From HGM12713 sp045593725 (GTDB lineage Bacteria; Bacillota; Clostridia; Oscillospirales; CAG-272), in NCBI GenBank assembly GCA_045593725.1, contig JAZNXE010000018.1:1-22629 (forward strand): a stretch of DNA of 22,629 nt, written 5' to 3'. Below are positions 22,557-22,629 of the stretch, piece by piece. A program made the position numbers and the translations under genes. The notes below the pieces were generated by a model, which saw only the letters and a program-made list of their open reading frames with translations, was not told the origin of the DNA and searched no databases. Numbering within the stretch: the first letter of the stretch is position 1; each line of letters begins with the position of its first letter.

Positions 22557-22629
22557 GGCACGAGAACATTATGCGCTGACTTTTTTGTTTTCTGCTCGGC
22601 GGCAAAGCCTACGTGGACCCCCGCTACTA
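22518..22629. repeat. Direct repeat of the left window edge
   Basis: This segment repeats 1 to about 115 in the same orientation: the right arm of the palindrome, then about 80 bases with only a handful of differences. It breaks off at the point where the left copy has its CCCCGCC hairpin. Confidence 0.8.

Noticed and set aside
1..22629. Circular replicon joined through the identical window ends
   Set aside because: The two end copies differ at several positions and in their loop, so they are separate copies of a repeat and not an overlap. No replication gene is present.

Overview
The window looks like chromosomal DNA of an anaerobic member of the Clostridia (Bacillota), probably an uncultured gut lineage. 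The signs are strong AGGAGG-type ribosome binding sites, many promoters close to TTGACA-17-TATAAT, a type III glutamine synthetase, SLH-domain and lipoprotein surface proteins, a group I biotin ligase without a DNA-binding domain, and a maf-mreB-mreC-mreD-mrdA cell-shape cluster. The host assignment is inference. No phage, plasmid, CRISPR, tRNA or rRNA gene was seen.

Left part (1-9210). Both window edges lie in copies of the same non-coding repeat. Next comes a large reverse-strand gene that fuses an MFS sugar-type transporter to a complete intracellular GH2 glycosidase (186-3176). It is divergent from an amino-acid ABC operon: binding protein, permease, ATPase (3363-5701). The binding protein is the most striking protein here. 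Its sequence order is circularly permuted: the second half of a type 3 solute-binding protein comes before the first half, yet the length and ligand-contact motifs of one full protein are kept. A bidirectional terminator separates this operon from glnN (GSIII), and upstream of glnN lies a degenerate PEP-utilising-enzyme-like protein that has lost its active-site histidine.

Middle part (9210-14752). Mostly single genes with their own promoters: a YpsA/SLOG protein, a lipoprotein with Ig-like and SLH domains, a PHP-type histidinol phosphatase, a PlsC-like acyltransferase with a zinc-ribbon tail, a small membrane protein and birA. Each convergent pair is closed by a long bidirectional hairpin, and two of these hairpins share stem sequence.

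Right part (14942-21679). One tightly packed operon for cell elongation: maf, mreB, a membrane protein with an LRR_5-like segment, mreC, mreD, a CPBP-family membrane protease and a class B PBP2 (mrdA). MreB, MreC, MreD and PBP2 form the elongasome; the LRR membrane protein and the CPBP protease are non-canonical insertions and candidate accessory factors.

Right end (21648-22629). A consensus promoter reads leftward into a roughly 160-nt, highly self-complementary RNA. It ends in an intrinsic terminator placed directly before a strong ribosome binding site and a 69-codon ORF. This is a candidate small RNA or transcription-attenuating leader. The remaining ~570 bases hold dispersed palindromic repeats: a pair of GGGCG hairpins, two complete copies of a larger two-hairpin-per-arm palindrome, and the sequence shared with the left edge.
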